From a virus, in the IMG/VR virus record IMGVR_UViG_3300033180_000028, positions 1 to 49,200 of that record: a stretch of DNA of 49,200 nucleotides; one strand, written 5' to 3'. Below, in pieces: positions 49,009-49,200 of this stretch (position 1 is the stretch's first letter; each line of letters starts with the position of its first letter). The position numbers were made by a program, and so were the translations under genes. The notes beneath the pieces are model-generated. The model was not told the DNA's origin and ran no database searches. It was given only the letters and a program-made list of their open reading frames with translations.

Positions 49009-49027
49009 GCTTCCTATATGCTTCCTG
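49009..49027. repeat. Right integrase arm-type sites
   Basis: GCTTCCTATATGCTTCCTG is identical to 276-294 near the left att repeat and contains two GCTTCCT copies 11 bp apart. It lies 47 bp inside the right 46-bp repeat. The rest of 48841-49073 shows no gene. Confidence 0.65.
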
Positions 49028-49073
49028 CAACAGGGAGGCGTGTAGTCGGCAATCTAATAAGCTGTTGAAATTA

Positions 49074-49119
49074 TTGGCGCACCCGACAGGATTCGAACCT
49101 GTGACCTTTGGAATCGGAA
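49074..49119. repeat. attR: attR: 46-bp direct repeat within tRNA-Arg
   Basis: Identical to 99-144 over 46 bases. It covers the 3' half of the tRNA gene, including the anticodon, so recombination leaves a functional tRNA on this side. Confidence 0.92.
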
Positions 49120-49151
49120 TCCAACACTCTATCCAGCTGAGCTACGGGTGC
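49075..49151 (-). tRNA. tRNA-Arg (anticodon CCG)
   Basis: 77 bases including an encoded CCA. Read on the minus strand: acceptor GCACCCG pairs with CGGGTGC; D-arm GCTC-AGCTGGATA-GAGT; anticodon stem TTGGA/TCCAA with loop TTCCGAT, giving anticodon CCG (codon CGG); T-arm ACAGG-TTCGAAT-CCTGT. All stems close. It is the integration target of the prophage. Confidence 0.95.
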
Positions 49152-49200
49152 ATGCCTGAGGCGGGTTGACTCGCCTGTCCGATGGCAGGTTCTTAGCCTA

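Noticed and set aside
1-49200. Search by eye for CRISPR arrays, retrons or diversity-generating retroelements
   Set aside because: No regularly spaced repeats and no reverse transcriptase motif (YxDD) in any convincing gene.

Overview
The window holds one essentially complete temperate prophage of about 49 kb, with only a few dozen host bases at each side. It is bounded by a 46-bp direct repeat (99-144 and 49074-49119). The right copy is the 3' half of an intact tRNA-Arg(CCG) gene on the minus strand, so the element sits against the 3' end of that tRNA. The host is most likely a Rhizobiales alphaproteobacterium (Brucella/Ochrobactrum or Rhizobiaceae type). The reasons are GC-rich coding sequence, a GAAC-N7-GAAC LexA-type box, and the flavour of the proteins. 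The species cannot be fixed from the sequence.

Layout. 0.3-1.6 kb: tyrosine integrase. 1.7-5.6 kb: lower-GC cargo, a SIR2 plus HerA two-gene anti-phage system followed by a DUF2971-type gene. 5.7-6.5 kb: leftward operon of small genes, including an excisionase-like DNA-binding protein. 6.6-8.3 kb: lysogeny switch, with an unknown membrane-anchored protein, a CI-like repressor, a Cro-like protein and three near-identical operator copies. 8.5-13.5 kb: early genes, namely a CII-like regulator, an N6-adenine methyltransferase, a RelE/HTH toxin-antitoxin pair, a replication initiator with an origin-like internal segment, and a NusG-family protein. 13.55-13.76 kb: a strongly folded non-coding leader ending in an intrinsic terminator.

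13.8-23.4 kb: a lambda-type head module (small and large terminase, portal, gpW-like joiner, ClpP-like protease with nested scaffold, decoration protein, gpE-like capsid). 23.4-40.2 kb: a P2-type contractile tail in P2 order (V, W, J, I, fibre genes, sheath, tube, E/E' with a canonical -1 frameshift site, tape measure, U, X, D). The virion is therefore predicted to be a myovirus with a lambda-like head. Three single genes (a 101-aa unknown, a Nudix hydrolase and a HIT hydrolase) lie on the opposite strand inside this late region and look like morons.

40.2-42.0 kb: leftward cargo with a HigBA pair, a DUF2442 protein, a conserved hypothetical and an immunity-like protein. 42.1-43.6 kb: lysis genes (GH19-type endolysin and two holin-like membrane proteins). 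43.8-44.6 kb: a glycosyltransferase. 44.6-47.0 kb: a leftward operon ending in an SRAP (YedK/HMCES) DNA-repair protein, with a LexA-type box on its promoter. 47.1-48.8 kb: a small membrane protein, a YDY-repeat protein and a membrane-anchored unknown protein next to the right attachment site.

How it fits together. Integrase and the Xis-like protein would act at the tRNA site. The CI/Cro pair is predicted to control leftward and rightward early transcription through the shared operators. The NusG paralogue directly before a terminated leader suggests control of late transcription by processive antitermination (inference). Defence and addiction modules would benefit the lysogen, and the LexA box ties the right-hand repair operon to DNA damage.
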